A stretch of 64,000 nucleotides of DNA from Dugong dugon (GCA_030035585.1 CM057460.1:134462714-134526713), one strand, 5' to 3'. Numbered from the stretch's first letter, positions 1 through 12,886 are shown. Notes: generated by a model not told the origin, from the letters alone. Numbers and translations: made by a program.

Positions 1-269
1 CGCTCCTTGGAAGCAAGAACTGCAAGACTTGGTCTCACATACGTTGGACATGTTATCAGGAGGGACCAGTCCTTAGAGATGGACATCATGCTTGGTAAGG
101 TAGAGGGGTCAGTGAAAAAGAGGAAAACCCTCAAGGAGAGGGATTGACACAGTGGCTGCAACAATGGGCTCAAACATAGCAACGATTATTAGGCTAACAC
201 AGGACCTGGCAGTGTTTAGTTCTATTGTACATAGGGTCGCTATGAGTCGGAACTAACTTGAAGGCACCT
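1..269 (+). mobile_element. RTE-clade LINE, 3' end, cut by window edge
   Basis: The last part of an RTE LINE reading left to right. A decayed reading frame still gives the conserved C-terminal stretch around VIRRDQSLE and MDIMLGKVEG. It is followed by the terminal motif GGGTCGCTATGAGTCGG and an AAC-repeat tail (about 257-270). The 5' part lies outside the window, so no target-site duplication can be checked. Frames are broken by small indels (for example the extra G near 107). Confidence 0.9.
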
Positions 270-507
270 AACAACAACATCTTCATCAGTAAACCTTCTC
301 ACGTTCATAATTATTTCTTCAAGAGAAATTTCTAGAAGTGGGGAATAATTTTTTTTTTTTTATTTTACAAGTATTTTGAACAGATGTCAGACTTTTAACT
401 CTTTATCACAACCCTAAAAGTTAAGATGAATACGTTAGTATTTTCATCAGGAATCCTGTCTTACTAGAACTTGTTGGGAAAAATCATGGATCAGCAGACT
501 TCCTGCC

Positions 508-969
508 TGTCATGGATTGAATTATGTCCCCCCAAAAATGTGTGTATCAATTTGGCTCGGCCATGATTCCTGGTATTGTGTTAATCCTGCCTCTATGATA
601 TTAATGAGGGAGGATTGGCAGCAGTTCTGTTAGTAAGGCAAGACTCAGTCTACAAGATTGGATTGTATCCTGAGGCAATCTCTTGAGATATAAAAGAGAG
701 AAGTGAGCAGAGAGACAGGGGGACCTCATACCACCAAGAAAGCAGTGCCGGGAGCAGAGCGCGTCCTTTGAACCTAGGATGCCTATGTGGAGAAGCTCCT
801 AGTCTGGGGAACACTGACAAGAAGAAGGCCAACAGAGAAAGCCTTCCCCTGAAGTTAATGCCCTGAATTTGGACTTTTAGCCTACTTTACTGTGAAGAAA
901 TAAATTTCTCTTTGTTAAAGTCATCCACTTGTGGTATTTCTGTTATAGCAACACTAGATGACTAAGACA
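508..969 (+). mobile_element. Solo LTR, ERVL-MaLR (MLT1-like), subtype A
   Basis: Starts TGTCATGGATTGAATTATGT and ends ACTAAGACA. It is flanked by a perfect 5-bp target-site duplication CTGCC (503-507 and 970-974), the length expected for ERVL/MaLR LTRs. A polyadenylation signal AATAAA lies at 899-904, just before the conserved end block. The overall plan resembles mammalian MLT1. Four related LTRs occur in this window. No internal retroviral sequence adjoins it, so it is a solo LTR. Confidence 0.85.
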
Positions 970-974
970 CTGCC

Positions 975-3900
975 CTATGATCATTTCCCTAAAATATGTT
1001 AGCTTTAAAATATATCATTGATGAGAAACTATATTTCTTTAAATATGTGTGTACATGCATTTATACATATAAGAGTATAATTAAACAACGTGTAAACATG
1101 TTTCAGTTATTTTTAGAGGCATATTCATATTTATACACCACAGAAGGACAATTTAAAAGTTTTGGGATCTTACAAAATCATTTCCTTGACTATTAATTTT
1201 CTTTTGAAAAGCTGTGCAAAAATTTTAATTCATCTAAGGTAACGTAAAAATTCAAATAATATAATTCTGAATTTTGTAGTTTCTTATTCATACAAACCAA
1301 AAATCACACCTCAAATTTTTTCTACTTACTTATTTCTCTAAAATTCATAATCAACAAAAATATGCAGCAAACAAAGAAAATTCTAACAAGGGTGACTATA
1401 ATTCTCTGGAATCTTAAAATATAAGTCAGTGTCTGCAGTGCTTAATACCTATTTGCTCTCTTATTTCCTATACCATGGAACCAATTCACAACTCATGGAA
1501 TTTAGCATTTCCTAAAGATGATGGGCTTTGATCCCTGTGTCTTTTCAATTGTTCAAAATTTAATTATTGTGTTTGCTTCTTTTGACACTTTTTTTTCCTG
1601 GCTTCTCTTTGACTTATTGTGTGTTTACTTACCTTATTTATAGAATGGATATTTTCACATGGTTTACTGCACATTTTTCTTATTTATACACAAGTACTAA
1701 ATATGGCTTTAACTTCCCTTCTGTATTTCGTCTTTAAAGTGATGGCTAACACTTCCCAATAGTCCTGTCCTGAAATAGAAAATATCGTTCAGAGACTTGA
1801 ACCAAATGAAATATCGATTCAGGGTGGAGAATATTTTGATGTTTTAGTTTTGATACAGTTCAGTTGTTTTAGAAAATATGTAGGTTTCGATTTGGTTCAG
1901 ACTGGTTCACTGGGTTTTTTGTTTTTAATGGATTTGATTTATAGTTCTGTAAAAAGTTTAATATTGGGTTTAGGTCAGAGAGGACACATTCAGCAAAATA
2001 GTTGTTTGTTTCCAATTTTGGTTCATGGATCATTACAAGGCCTTGTTGTTGTCGTTATTTCCAGAGACACAGCATAAAGTTTGTACCTGACTGTGGACTC
2101 TTCCTCTAAGAGAAGGATAATAGATGTCATTCACTCCCGGCAGAATTGTGACCACTCAGGGTAGGGCTGATGCTATGTGAGATACAGGGATATTAAAAAG
2201 CAGCGTGACAGGGATTATTTGAGTTTTAAACCAGGATAGGATTTTCTTTTTATTTTTCTACATCTGGATAGAAGATTTCTTGTAATCTCAAATTTTAAAC
2301 CTTTACATTAGCCTAAATTTTAAATTGATTTCTTCTTTTTTATTTATTTAAGCATACTATTTAGTGGGCTTTGCTTTGCAAATTAATGCAGATTTTCAGG
2401 AGACCCAAATGAAAGGCTGGTGATCAAAATTAATCAGTTCTACCTTTTCAAATTTGCTAAAAGTGCCAAACAAAGGATTATCAAGTTATTGAGTATAAAG
2501 GTAGTTGTAGTACTGTTCTTCCAGCCTAAGAATGTTTAATACAAAACTACGCTTTAAAATATTAGTAGGGTTGTCATTGAGTATAGCAATATTTAAGAGA
2601 AAGAAAGGGAGCAAAATCCTCTCACTAGAAAAACTCTTTAAAGGCTGGATAAATAGTAAGGAGTGTGTTTAATACAACTAATTTATAGATGAATGTGGTG
2701 CCAAACTGGAATACATTAACAAGGTAAGGCTTCGGGGTCTCTAGGTAAGATAATATATTGCTTTCATTAAAAAGCAATCTGCATGGACGATATCCACCAC
2801 CACTGGAAACTCTGCAGCTGTCACCTTTATCAGGGGAGCAAGAGCAAGCCACTACATTTTAATCACTGGAGTTTGTCAGGAACGAAAAACAGCCAGCTTC
2901 CCACAAATCAACAGACGTGTATCCTGATAAGGAAAGTGCATTGGAAAAGGACAGCTACATACCACATTACACCAACTATTCTAGGGTGATCAAAGCTCTG
3001 TAATTGTCGAAGATAAATCTACTCAATTGGGCTTTAGGATGAAACTGTTATCTTTGAACAAAGCAGACACATATTTATACGAATTATCCATGACTTAGGA
3101 CATGTTTAGGTCTGAGTATTTCTTGCAATGTGGGAAGGAAAGGACAACAGAATAGCAAAGTTCGAGGCATCTTCCCACTACATTTGTTCCAGTAACTTCC
3201 TTCTGGCTATATGATACTTTGATAAAATTAAGAAGTCATCAGGAAAAAATTGGAATAAAAGTCAGGACAAGCACATCTGAATGGAGACAAAAAAACTGCA
3301 CAAAGGAGAAAAAAATGAGGATTTTTCCTGACATGCTCACACCTCTCATATCCACCCTTAGAGAAATAGGGAAGGACTACCCTAGCCCAGGTGTTGCCAT
3401 TCTAGCCTTATTCCAGTTCAACAGAATATAGAGCCTTCACAATAGATCTCTTTGTTTAAGGGGACTTTAGAGACTCTCTGTACTTTCCAGATAAATTCTT
3501 AACTAAAAAAATAAATAAGTTACAAACAAGCAAAAACAAACAAAACCTAGACATGTATAAGTACTACAGTTTTTTTTTTAAGGATTAAGGAATCATAATG
3601 AAAATGTTGACTATTTGATAGAAGTGTAGATCTAACCAAACAGGGGTTGGGCTTTGCAAATAAGAGTGCCTCTGATTTAATGGCATCTTGAAGATCATTA
3701 AAGTGTAGGAAGATGGAACATATGAGGATAAAACTTGGTTGCAAAAAGGGGTCCATTACTCAATGAGAAGACAACTGAGGAGAAAATGGACTCAAGCTTG
3801 GGAGGTCAAGAAGAGTCTTACACCTAGGAGATGGTGATCTATTTTCAAAACCCAAATAGGACTGTTATCTCTGGCTTAAATTACAGTTGTCAAGTGCTGG

Positions 3901-4406
3901 CTCCCCAAATAACCAGTTGATAAGACAAAACTGAATTTTTTGTTTGCCCAGGTAAGAAAGAACACCACCTCCAAAGACTGTAGAGGGAAGAACAAGGTCT
4001 GATCAACTGAAATTTTGAAGTCTAGGTTTAAGATGAGTCTTTCAAAGCAGAGGCTTGAGTAGAACTGAGTAAGGATCACGATATAATAGTTTAGAATTGG
4101 TAGAAACAACAAGCATTTTGGGTCAAGAAGTTCAGAGTCTTAGAATGTGAACGACCGGTTGATGTTTTCTATTAAAGATTTGATAGATCTTTCCAGAAGT
4201 TCCTGTCAAATTATTTTGAACAATCAAATTACTTTCCTGGGCAAGAGACCCTTGAAATAGTAAAAGTGTGCTACTGAAGACAATGGAATAGGAAAGTCAT
4301 GTTAACATAGGCAGGTATGTGGGGAAGATGGATTGGATTCTTGGTGTTCAAGATGTAGAGGGGAAGATGGGTTTGGTTTTCACACGATGAGAGATGGAGA
4401 TACATA
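975..4406. other. Unassigned non-coding stretch
   Basis: About 3.4 kb of AT-rich DNA in which I recognise no gene and no named repeat. Reading frames are all under 80 codons and show no domain. 1780-2070 is a T/G-rich patch with repeated GGTTCA-like words that may be an old, unplaced repeat. The 3570-4400 part is purine-rich and may also be decayed repeat, but I cannot name a family. Confidence 0.5.
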
Positions 4407-4611
4407 AACCACCAGCTGCGGTCAAGTAGGCTCTGACTCACAGCAACCCCATGTGTGTCAGAGTAGAACCGTGCTCCCTAGGGTTTTCAATGGTTGATTT
4501 TTCAGAAGTCGATCTCCAGGTTCTTTCTTCCCAGGCACCCTTGGGTGGACTTGAACCTCCAACTTTTCGGTTAGCAGCTAACCACATTAACCATTTGCAC
4601 CACCCAGGAAG
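4407..4611 (-). mobile_element. AfroSINE, type 2
   Basis: Reverse-strand SINE of the longer type, whose forward head reads as CCTGGGTGGTGCAAATGGTTAA and whose body contains the GTCTGACACACATGGGGT-like block. The B-box-like GGTTCAAGTCC is readable on the minus strand near 4546-4556. The copy is diverged, and the flanking repeat is only suggestive (TACAT on both sides). Confidence 0.85.
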
Positions 4612-6033
4612 TACATTTTTAAAAAAAGCATTTTTTGACAATATTGGTAGCAGAAGTGTTCCTGAACCTTTCCAATATAAAAGTTAGTATAACAAGTTAA
4701 CCAAGATCCATCCCTATAGTGACTGATAAATGGTAAGATCCATGTCTTTTGGCCCTTTGTCACAACAGCACAGTAAAGGACCCAGCACACAGTAGCAGCT
4801 TCCTAAGATCTCTGAAATAATCATTATAAGATATTCTTACAGTGGTAACTTAGTAAACATTCATCTCAAGATACTGTATATTTTGCCAATAAAGACAAGC
4901 ACCATTTGATTAAAATATCTTAAATTAGTTGCTTCATAACATCTATGCTCACAGGAAGCTAGACTGTCATTTAATAAATAATGATCCTTTGCAGTTTGGC
5001 CATTACCTAGTCTCTAAAAGTATACGGGAGAAATCGGAGCATCCTTGCAAGGCAGAAGCTATAAAGACTAAAATAAACCTGGCAACCAGGATCCAATAGC
5101 CGATGCTGCCTGATACCACAGAGCATATTTATAATGACAGTTTCCTGTAATTAAAGAAAAACTAACTGTAAAGGAGTAGAAAAAACAAATATTTTCCTGC
5201 TGCCTTTGGATTGATCAGAAAGAGTATTTGCAAAACTACTTACCTATTTATTTACAAATAGAAATAATCAAAGCAAATATTGTATTGCTGAAGGGCAAAA
5301 AAAAAAAAAAATTGGCTTCAATAAGTGTGTAAATTCTGAAATCCCTGATACCTTTTTTTAAGCCTAGAAAGAGCACACTAGTTGAATGGCTCCTAAATAA
5401 TCGGACAGTGGGGAAATAAAGTAAAATCACCCCCAGACCACTTGCCCTTGAAAAGCAATTGCTTGTTGTGGAAATGAATAATTACCTTCACTGAAAATAA
5501 TGAATATTACTTCAAAAGGAATTTTTTTAGTGAATACTGGTCATTTGCATTTTGGCATTTCATCAATTTCCCCCAGTATTCTAAAGTTAAACATCTAGCT
5601 CTTTTCTTTCCCGTCTTCCTCTTTCCCCATTTCACCTCTTATCTTTCTCCTTTGCTTTTCTCAACACTCCTCTCCCCACTGGTCACGCTTGCTCTAAATG
5701 AATAAGGAAATAAATATTTCATATACAATGGGTGCATTTTGTTCCGCAGAAAGGAAAAAAAAAAGTCAATGGCAATTAATGAGAATGAGAATGACAAATA
5801 TTGATTGTTCAGAATACTTACACGTACACTTGGGGGAATAATTTAAAATTTGATCTTTATCTTTCTGGCAAGGTTTAGTTTGTATCTCCTTAAGAGAGAA
5901 GGCAAAAGAATGCTCCATTCTCTAACAGGGCTCAAAGAATGTCTCCAGGAAGACAGTACAATGCCCTATTACTTGTTTACCCTGACTTTGATGGGAATAG
6001 ACAAAGCCGTAGGGAACATCACTGTATTTTACT
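4612..6033. other. Unassigned stretch with polypyrimidine tract
   Basis: No gene or named repeat recognised. A homopolymer A run lies near 5298-5311. A pyrimidine-rich tract lies at about 5599-5680 (mixed C/T, not a clean microsatellite). Confidence 0.5.
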
Positions 6034-6180
6034 AGCAGTCCCGTCACCAGTGTTCTGTCTTGGCTTTGCCACAAAATTTTTAACGGTCTTGGCCAAGTCA
6101 TTTAATCTTTCCAACTTCAGTTTCTGGATTTACATAATGAGATTTGCATCTAGTTATGTCTGAGGTCCCTTCCAGTTATT
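6034..6180 (+). repeat. MIR-like SINE fragment
   Basis: Contains the order typical of MIR-class elements: GGCTTTGCCAC, then a block like GGCCAAGTCATTTAATCT, then CAGTTTCTGGATTTACATAA. It ends with GAGGTCCCTTCCAG, which occurs at the end of several old mammalian repeats. Strongly diverged, so the subfamily is uncertain. Confidence 0.45.
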
Positions 6181-6884
6181 CAGTCCCTTTTAACACACAA
6201 TGATTCATAGTAGTGATCTACATGGATAAAATTTGGGAAGCGAGGAGTTCGGCAGAAATCTTGTGAATAAAATCAATGTTGAAAATAAAACAGGATGAAT
6301 CAACTCATAAAAAAAATTATTCCATTGTGGATTGACAGAGAGATTACATAAACTGCACACATCAGAACAAAGCCTGTGGTATAAAACCCCAGAAGTGTTT
6401 TGTGACAATATTGGCAATCATGGAAAAATCTGAATTTTATCATTCTTAATCTATCTCTCTGTCATGTAGATCCATCCAAAACTTTATTTGTCAGCAGAGG
6501 TTGTAGGGTTTGAGTGATTGCTGGGATATCTGGAATTCTTGGTTAATGAACATTCCAGGAAGACTAAATAATTCTAGAAAACTTTATGGAAATTTACAGA
6601 CAGGGTGCATTTCATTCCTCAAGTATCTAGATATTGATTCTTCTTTATGTATGAACTAGGAGCAGCTAAGAGTTAATTGCCTTTGGGCAATAATCATAAT
6701 CTTCTGATATGGTTAAAATTATTCAGAAGTATTGAAACTACCAATTAAGAGACATTTTCCCTAATTTCACTTTAATTAGCTAAATCATAAAATCCAGTGT
6801 CCTTTTATTTATGTTATTTTCATGATGGATTATTTTAACCAATTTAATATATTGGTTAAAACCTAGGATTTTGAAGTATGTTAG
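6181..6884. other. Unassigned stretch
   Basis: AT-rich sequence with no gene or repeat that I can name. Confidence 0.4.
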
Positions 6885-7040
6885 ATAACCCCAACTGTTC
6901 TACCTACTTTGTGCCCTTGGACAAGACATTTAGCCTCCCTAAGCATGTTCCTCGCTAGCCTGTAATTCCATAAAGATGTGAATTTATCATAGTATCTGGA
7001 TATAAGAGATAATAAATATTTGTAGAATACATGAATGTTT
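6885..7040 (+). repeat. MIR SINE, diverged
   Basis: Core blocks of MIR are visible: CTTGGACAAGACATTTAGCC corresponds to the conserved CTTGGGCAAGTTACTTAACC core. It is followed by a decayed TGTAAAATGG-like block and an AATAAATATTTG end. Confidence 0.55.
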
Positions 7041-7117
7041 TGCCCCTCCTAGACACTCTATATTCTCTTTATAGCCATCACGGATGACTAGTTTTGAGTA
7101 GGACTTGGTCCATTATT

Positions 7118-7330
7118 GGAGTCCCTGGGTGGTGCAAATGGTTAATGCCCTTGGCTGCTAAGCACAAGGTTGGAGGTTCGAGTTCACCCAGAGGTGCCTC
7201 AGAAGAAAGGCTTGGTGATCTACTTCCAAATATTCATTCAGTCATGAAAACCTTATGAATCACAGTTCTACTTGGACACACGAGTTGTTGCCATGAGTCA
7301 GGTTGACTCCACGGCAACTGATGGTGGTGG
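7118..7330 (+). mobile_element. AfroSINE, type 2
   Basis: Begins GGAGTCCCTGGGTGGTGCAA (A-box region). B-box-like GGTTCGAGTTC lies near 7175-7185, and CAGAGGTGCCTCAGAAGAAA follows as in type 2 AfroSINEs. It ends after GACTCCACGGCAACTG. Possible short duplication TGGTCCA at both ends (about 7106 and 7329). Confidence 0.9.
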
Positions 7331-9539
7331 TCCAGTTTTGCTTTGCAAGACGTCAGTCACATACAAGCCATCTAGCTTTTTTTCTTGGCTGCTCTGTTCT
7401 CAGTTCAGAAAACTCTTCTAAATACCTTGAGAAGTAAGAACATTGTGCTTACCAGCACATGACTAGATACACACTAACTATTTTAAGTGGCAAGCTTATT
7501 TTATAAAAGTGCTTAACTAAATTTTGACTGGCACTCTTACAGTTAAAAAAAGGAAAGCTCTTAAGGTTAAAAAAGGAAAGGGCTCCATGCAAACCCCATG
7601 CTAATCAAGGATTCATTTCCCATGATCATTCCCACTAAAAACATATGTGAGTTCTTATGTGGTCCTATTTATTCAGTTTAAATCTTGTGATTTATATTAC
7701 AAATTTAGGATTTTTTGTAGGACATGAAGAAAAATTTTTCTGCTAAAGTCTAGGAAAGTCAGTATAGGAAAATTGTGTATCACAAACCCAAATTTAAGAA
7801 TAGTGTTGTATCTGACATCCTGAGTAGAACAAGAATTAAATGGTTTTCTCTGACTATCATTTTCTGTTGGAATAAAAATCTCTGTAATCCATCATCCAGA
7901 AAACTATTTAAATAACATCACCAGTCGTCTGTTGGCAGGGAAAGGAAGCCACATTGTCTCTTCTGTTTTCTTGTACTTTTCAAGATAGAATCTGAGTATT
8001 TCATGTTGATTGCTTGATTGGCTGCAAAGGGACTCTTTAAAAATACTAAAAAAAATCAGGAATCCAGTACAAATCAAACGTAAGCTGCTATCAATCATGT
8101 GCTCAGGGCATTCTGTGAGGTTTTTACTCAGAAAGATGTCATTAAAAGTTGCAGAAATTAATTGGTGCCATTGAATGTAATGGCCTTTCCTGCCATAGTT
8201 TCTCAAATGTAAAGAAAAATTATGGATAATGTAAATTCCTCGTGGGAATCTTATGGATGTCTGCTTTGTTCTGTTATTGTTTATTGCAAATGTTATTACT
8301 GTGATCTATTGCCCTATCATGCTTTGTCTATACTGTGCTGCCATCCTGCAGCCCACAACAACTGAGGGCTTTACTCACAAGCTAAGACTGTGTTTATTTG
8401 GAAATTCTTTGCTTTACGTATTCCAAAAGTGTCTCAAGGTGTTCATTTCGTGTGTTTAAATTTTTATACAAAAACAGATTTGTTCTGATTGATTAAATAT
8501 TGACTTACACCATTTTTAGAACAATTCTGAATCTTATTTAAGCTCAGGGTTTGGGTTCTGCTTTCCCAGAAGGTTTGAATCTAGTGTAACAATGGCTATT
8601 ACTTTGTGTGAATCAATGCATTGGGATCTGCAATCTTTTTCAATAACAAGATGGGTTTAATTAGTAGTGTTTTAAAAATTTGGCTTTTAATTAAGGGGCA
8701 ATTTTATACCTCTGAAAAAAGTTTAAGGACAAGGAACTTCTTATTGCATATTAAATGCTCTCTTACATTGCAAAATCTATAATTTTATACCTAAATTACG
8801 TTAAATTTTCATCTAACCAATATCACTAAAGATTGGTGTTTTGTTTCTGAGTATTTTGAAGGCATTTGTAGACACCTCTTCGTTCTTCTCTGATTCTATG
8901 GTATGAGATTCTAGAAATTCACGAAAGGTACAAGATACCCCTTGGAAACTATAGTGAATTAAGCTTAATAGTCTAGTTTCTTCATCACCTTTTGGTTGTG
9001 TTTTGTGAAATTTAGAGTATTTCTGAATTAAACTGTTTAGGATGTATTTTGAGAATCTTAATTAGTTGACATCATGTCAAAGGTCGAAAACTCTGTAATG
9101 AAAGTTAAATCAAGGTCAAGATGGCTCCTTAGGATCACATATCCCCTTGGCTCCAACATAGAGAAATGGTAAAGAAAAGAATTAACAGAACTATTTAGTG
9201 TATAAATAAGCCAAAACTAATTTTTGTGTGTATGAAAACAGTAATACTAAAAACGCTAGAAAAAAATAACAATTTTTGGTTTGGGATTTTCTAAGTTCCA
9301 CAACATGTTTGGGAAGAGGCTAGAAATACCGAATAACATTATATTTTGTTAGAAAAATATAAATAAATAAAGATATTAAAAAATAAAGTGACCATTAAAA
9401 GAATATAGATGCACTGTATAGGTTTCAATCCAGCAAAGAAAAACAGGAGGAGAAGTGTTGACGATTTTAACGAACTAATAAAATGCGGAAAAAGAAGGGG
9501 AGAAAGCAATGCAAAAAGAAATGTAAACAGAAAACACAA
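7331..9539. other. Unassigned stretch
   Basis: About 2.2 kb, AT-rich. No coding exon or named repeat recognised. Two frames of about 100 and 68 codons (7904-8206 minus, 8253-8459 plus) have no recognisable domain and look like chance. Confidence 0.45.
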
Positions 9540-10230
9540 AATTAGATGGTGTAAACAGATACAAACATATCATTAATCACAAAAATGCAAATAGGTTAAA
9601 ATTATCTACTTAAAGACAATTTATTAAAGAATATTTTTAAAAAGCCAGCTATATCCTGCTTATAGAAGACAACTTGAAACTAAAAAACACAGAAAAATTA
9701 AACACAAAGGTATGAAAAATGATATGCCTAGAAAATATTAAGCAAAAGTTACCAGTTCTGGTAATATTACTTTTGATATAATAAAATTTAAGGCAAAAAG
9801 CATTAATAGAGGCATTAGGGTTCCTGTAAGAATTTGTAACAATCATGAACTTACATGCCCTTAAAAGCAAAGACTCTAAATAGGTAAAGCAAACACTGAG
9901 AGAAGTGTGAGAAAGAACCAAGAAATCTATAGTTGCAATGTTTTTAAACCCCTCTATCAGAAATCAAGCAAAAATTTAATAACATTCTAGAAGACTGAAA
10001 TAACATAATTTGAAAATTTGGTCTAATAGAAAGAGGAAGAAAATCCTTTGCTCAACTAATAAATCCTTTTCTAATACACATGAAAATTAACAAAACTTAA
10101 TCACATATAAGATCATAAAAGGGAAGTCTCAATAAATTTCAGATAATAAATAGCATACAGATCATGTCCTCTATCTTCAAAGCAATTATACTTTAAAAAT
10201 TAATAGCAAAAAGGTAGTTTTTTTTAAAAA
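9540..10230 (+). mobile_element. L1-family (HAL1-like) endonuclease-region remnant
   Basis: Decayed words match the L1/HAL1 endonuclease region in order: AGCTATATCCTGCTTATAGA near 9645, then AATTTAAGGCAAAAAGCATT near 9785, then AACCCCTCTATCAGAAATC near 9946. Further on are the block with ATCATAAAAGGGAAGTCTCA and the CAATAAATTTCA word. There is no open frame. A HAL1-type origin is an inference from the wording of the match. Confidence 0.6.
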
Positions 10231-10687
10231 AAGATACTAGTTAAAATATTTATTGTACCTATTATGTGCAAGTTATTGGAGTAGTACAAACCATCTATTT
10301 TGATCAACCAATGACTAAATTAGAGTAAGTGGCTAATCTGTTTAGATGTATTCCTACAAAATTAAACTATCTGGAGATGCAAAGGGACAATGTTTCTTAT
10401 AAACATTGGCTTCTGAGGCTGCAGGTTAATGTATACTTAAGTACAAATCAAACAAAAATTTAAATGTAAAGAAATTTACCTTTAATTTAAACAAAATTGA
10501 AATTCAAAGAAAAGTCTAATTTTATAATTAAGTCCAAAATTTAGCTAAACATTCTGTCCTTTGTTTATTGAAAAATTGAAGTATGTCTAATTTGTCTAAG
10601 GGAAGTTTTGGGGAATGGTGACATATTTACAAAAACTGAGGCTGAGGCTAAGGCTATATAGTTCAAGAGGAAGTTGGTCAAGGAGTG
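10231..10687. other. Unassigned stretch
   Basis: AT-rich sequence between the L1 remnant and the MLT2 LTR. Nothing recognised. Confidence 0.4.
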
Positions 10688-11378
10688 ACGGCGTCAGTCA
10701 GGGTTCAACCAGAGAAACACAACCAGCAGGAGATGTATACTAAGAAATTTATTGCAAGGAATTGGCTGATGCGATTGTGAGGGCTAACTGGGCACGTCTG
10801 AAATTCATAGTGCAGGCCATCAGGAAGGGCAGGCTGGAACTCTTGGGCACAGGCTGGAGATGCAGTCCACAGGTGGGATTTCTTCCACTTCAGGAAAGCC
10901 TTAGCACTGCTCTAAAGGGCTTTTAAATTATTGAATCAGGACCTCCCAGATTACCTAGGATAATCTCTCTCACTTTATTGTGTTTTTGTTGTTGTTGGGT
11001 GCCGTCGAGTCAGTTCCAACTCATAGCGACCCTATGTACAACAGAAGGAAACCCTGCCTGCTCCTGTGTCATCCTCACAATTACTATTGTGCTTGAGCCC
11101 ACTGTTGCAGCCACTGTATCAATCTATCTCATTGAGGGTCTTCCTCTTTTTCACTGACCCTCTACTTTGCCAAGCATGATGTCCTTCTCCAGGGACTGAT
11201 CCCTCCTGATAACACGTCTAAAGCATATGAGATGAGGTCTCTTCTTCCTTGCTTCCTAAGAGCATTCTGGCTGTACTTCTTTCAAGACAGATTTGTTTGT
11301 TCTTTTGGCAATCCATGGTATAGCCAATATTCTTCGCCAACACCATAATCCAAAGGCATCAATTCTTCTTCCGTCTCC

Positions 11379-12045
11379 TTATTCATTGCCCAGCTTTCCC
11401 ACGCACATGAGGCAATTGAAAACACCGTGGCTTGGGTCAAGTGCACCTAAGTTCTTAAAGTGACATCTTGGCTTTTTAACGCTTTGAAGAAGTCTTTTGC
11501 AGCAGATTTGCCCAGTGCAATGCATCTTTTGATTTCTTGACTGCTGCTTCCATGATTGTGGATCCAAGTAAAATTAAACCCTTGACAACTTCAAACTTTT
11601 CTCTGTTTATCTTGATGTTGCTTATTGGTCCAGTTGTGAGGATTTTTGTTTTCTTTATGTTGAGGTGTAATCCATACTGACGGCTGTAGTCTTTGATCTT
11701 CATCAGTAAGTGCTTCAAGTCCTCTTCACTTTCAGCAAGCAAGGTAGTGTCATCGGCATATCAGAGCTTGTTGAGTCTTCACCTAATCCCGATGCCCTGT
11801 TCTTCTTCATATAGTCCAGCTTCTTGGATTACTTGCTCAGCATACAGATTGAATAAGTATGGTGAAAGGATATAACCCTAATATACACCTTTGCTGACTT
11901 TCAACCACGTAGTAGCCCCTTGTTCTGTTAGAAAGACTGTCTCTTGATCTAAGTACAGGTTCCTCATGAGCACAATCAAGTGTTTTGGAATTCCTGTTCT
12001 TCTCAATGTCATCCAGAATTTGTTATGATCCACACAGTTGAATGC
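11379..12045 (-). pseudogene. RTE reverse transcriptase, C-terminal part (decayed)
   Basis: Minus-strand remnant of the RTE polymerase from FNCVDHNKFW through the catalytic box. The YADD motif is intact at 11749-11760, followed by TTLLAESEEDLKHLLMKIKD and LHLNIKKTKI. Frames shift several times, for example between the FNCVDHN part (11878-12111) and the part beginning MLAESEEDL (11476-11742). It is non-functional and truncated at the inversion point. Confidence 0.85.
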
Positions 12046-12569
12046 AGGAAACATCAAAAGAAGATGGAAGGAATACACAGAGTCACTGTACCAAAAAGAA
12101 CTGGTCAACATTCAGTCATTTCAGGAGATAGCATATGATCAAGAACTTATGATACGGAAGGAAGAAGTCGAAGCTGCACGGAAGACATTGGCAAAAAACA
12201 AGACTCCAGGAATTGACAGAATACCAATTGAGATGTTTCAAGAAATGGATGCAGCACTAGAAGTGCTCACTCATCTATGCCAAGATATTTGGAAGACAGC
12301 TACCTGGCCAACCAACTAGAAGAGATCCATATTCTATTCCCAAGAAAGGTGATACAACTGAATGTGGAAATTATCGAACAATATCATTAGTATCACACGC
12401 AAGTAAAATTTTGCAGAAAATCATTCAAACGCAATTGCATCAGTACATCGACAGAGAACTGCCAGAAGTTCAAGTTGGATTCAGAAGATGTTGTGCAACA
12501 AGGGATATCATTGCCAATGTCAGATGGACCCTGGCTGAAAGCAGAGAATACCAGAAAGATGTTTACCTG
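12046..12569 (+). pseudogene. RTE reverse transcriptase, N-terminal part (inverted segment)
   Basis: Plus-strand remnant beginning KRRWKEYTESLYQKELV and continuing KNKTPGIDRIPIEMFQEM, the linker and start of the reverse transcriptase. It reaches an in-frame TAG at 12317-12319 where related copies read Trp, then a short deletion shifts the frame. Sequence for GNYRTISLVSHASKILQKI and QVGFRR follows in the shifted frame. It ends at KDVYL, exactly where the inversion breakpoint lies. Confidence 0.85.
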
Positions 12570-12679
12570 TCTCTCACTATAATCAACTGATTATGGGCTT
12601 TAATCACATTCACAAAATACCTTCACAACAACACCTAGATTAGAACTTGATTTAATAACTGGGGACTGTAGCCTAGCCA

Positions 12680-12886
12680 GAGGGGGCTGTGGTGGCACAG
12701 TGGTTAAATTACTCAGTTGCTAAATAAAAGGTCGGTGGTTCAAACCCACCAGCCACTCTACGGGAGAAAGATGTGGCAGTCTGCTTCCATAAAGATTTCA
12801 GCCTTGCAAACTCTATGGGGCAGTTCTACTCTGGCTATAGGGTCACTATGAGTGGGAATCGACTCGATGGCGATGGATTTTTTTGG
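12680..12886 (+). mobile_element. AfroSINE, long type 1
   Basis: Sits inside the MLT2 LTR with a perfect 11-bp target-site duplication TAGCCTAGCCA (12669-12679 and 12887-12897). It has a GGTGGCACAGTGG A-box region, a GGTTCAAACCC B-box and the GGGAGAAAGATGTGGCAGTC insert of the long type. The tail is GACTCGATGGCGATGG plus a T run. Confidence 0.95.

Larger units (their letters stand above)
10978..12569 (-). mobile_element. RTE LINE with 5' inversion (twin-primed)
   Basis: 10978-12045 is antisense RTE, starting with its 3' end (GTTGTTGTTGGGTGCCGTCG). 12046-12569 is sense RTE from further upstream in the element. The two halves are adjacent in the parent element: the right half ends at the codons for KDVYL and the left half begins at FNCVDHNKFW. 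The whole is flanked by an 11/12-matching target-site duplication TCTCTCACTTTA / TCTCTCACTATA (10966-10977 and 12570-12581). This is the classic product of twin priming. The host is an MLT2 LTR. Confidence 0.88.

Noticed and set aside
508..969. Provirus with paired LTRs (508 with 19772, or 31640 with 40780)
   Set aside because: Each LTR has its own different 5-bp duplication, all are far apart, and no gag or pol sequence lies between them.
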